From: Mesorhizobium sp. WSM2240
GTDB lineage: Bacteria; Pseudomonadota; Alphaproteobacteria; Rhizobiales; Rhizobiaceae
Reading direction: 5' to 3'
Assembly: GCF_040438645.1 (NCBI RefSeq)
Contig: NZ_CP159253.1
Coordinates: 3,906,001-3,970,000 of the forward strand
Length of the DNA stretch: 64,000 nt
In this document: positions 63,926 through 64,000 of the stretch, in pieces
Position numbering within the stretch: position 1 is the stretch's first letter
Layout: each line of letters begins with the position of its first letter
Notes under the pieces: generated by a model
Database searches by the model: none
Told to the model about the DNA's origin: nothing
The model's input: only the letters and a program-made list of their open reading frames with translations
Program-made: the position numbers and the translations under genes

Positions 63926-64000
63926 TTACGTAGGGATGTTGTCGGGTCGAAAAACCATGACGAAACGTGTTCCGGGCTTGGCATCCTGCCACTGGACTTC
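63926..64000 (-). CDS. C-terminal fragment of an unidentified protein at the window edge
   Basis: An open minus-strand frame enters from the right and ends at a TAA at 63926-63928. It encodes 24 residues (EVQWQDAKPGTRFVMVFRP then DNIPT). The composition looks like real coding sequence, but the family cannot be told from so little. It is convergent with the LssY_C gene. Confidence 0.5.
   Translation of the reverse strand, partial: EVQWQDAKPGTRFVMVFRPDNIPT

Noticed and set aside
63258..63992. Minus-strand 244-codon frame opposite the LssY_C gene
   Set aside because: Antisense shadow; the plus-strand gene has a recognisable domain, and a separate minus-strand frame at the edge is more plausible.

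Overview
This is a GC-rich stretch of chromosome from an alphaproteobacterium of the Rhizobiales. A Phyllobacteriaceae or Mesorhizobium-like genome fits best, but that is inferred from gene content and synteny. The strongest clue is the block greA - lpsB - LPS glycosyltransferases - lrp - trxB - lsrB - AbcR-type sRNA (49.3-56.8 kb), whose anchors match the arrangement known from Sinorhizobium meliloti. Separated carA and carB, dispersed palindromic intergenic repeats and extensin-like proteins agree with this.

Layout. 0-5.5 kb: end of a small lipoprotein gene, a FAD/Rieske oxidoreductase, a ribosome-hibernation factor fused to a cold-shock domain with a DUF2267 partner, and a sugar dehydrogenase followed by its likely cytochrome c acceptor. 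5.7-13.6 kb: yqeY, carA, envelope proteins (SH3b, Gmad2-LysM), a YpfJ-type metalloprotease and a large CHASE-PAS-GGDEF-EAL regulator. 13.7-25.7 kb: an MFS exporter with a divergent ArsR-type regulator, a sugar ABC operon with a double-length permease, a TetR regulator facing an exported protein, and a BCCT osmolyte transporter. 25.9-33.2 kb: carB, a repeat-rich spacer, a rhodanese, a decayed second copy of the carB 3' end, and then a visibly AT-richer segment. That segment holds a 670-residue GHKL (Hsp90/MORC-type) ATPase fused to a PD-(D/E)XK nuclease-like domain, plus a convergent 146-residue protein. This is the clearest acquired, defence-like locus in the window. 33.2-46.4 kb: mostly single-gene stress and housekeeping functions (DUF899, GFA, class C serine hydrolase, MarR with a frameshifted GST, lytic transglycosylase, Ogt, cspA, GST, a degenerate EAL protein, aspartate aminotransferase, a Tat-exported peptide-binding protein), including three tandem copies of a small four-cysteine secreted protein. 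46.7-52.9 kb: an EF-G paralogue lacking the catalytic His, the AbcR-like sRNA, a broken methyltransferase gene, lsrB, trxB and lrp. 52.9-56.8 kb: LPS-core glycosyltransferases and greA. 57-64 kb: a PQQ-type dehydrogenase, a TPR protein, two small-molecule transporter-like proteins, a DUF3775 protein, two extensin-like proteins and an LssY_C protein.

Regulation visible in the sequence: inverted-repeat operators lie in the divergent regions of the ArsR/MFS, TetR/exported protein and MarR/GST pairs and upstream of the sugar ABC operon. Rho-independent terminators follow cspA, the aminotransferase, the EF-G paralogue and the sRNA. No rRNA, tRNA, CRISPR array, integrase or intact insertion sequence was found.
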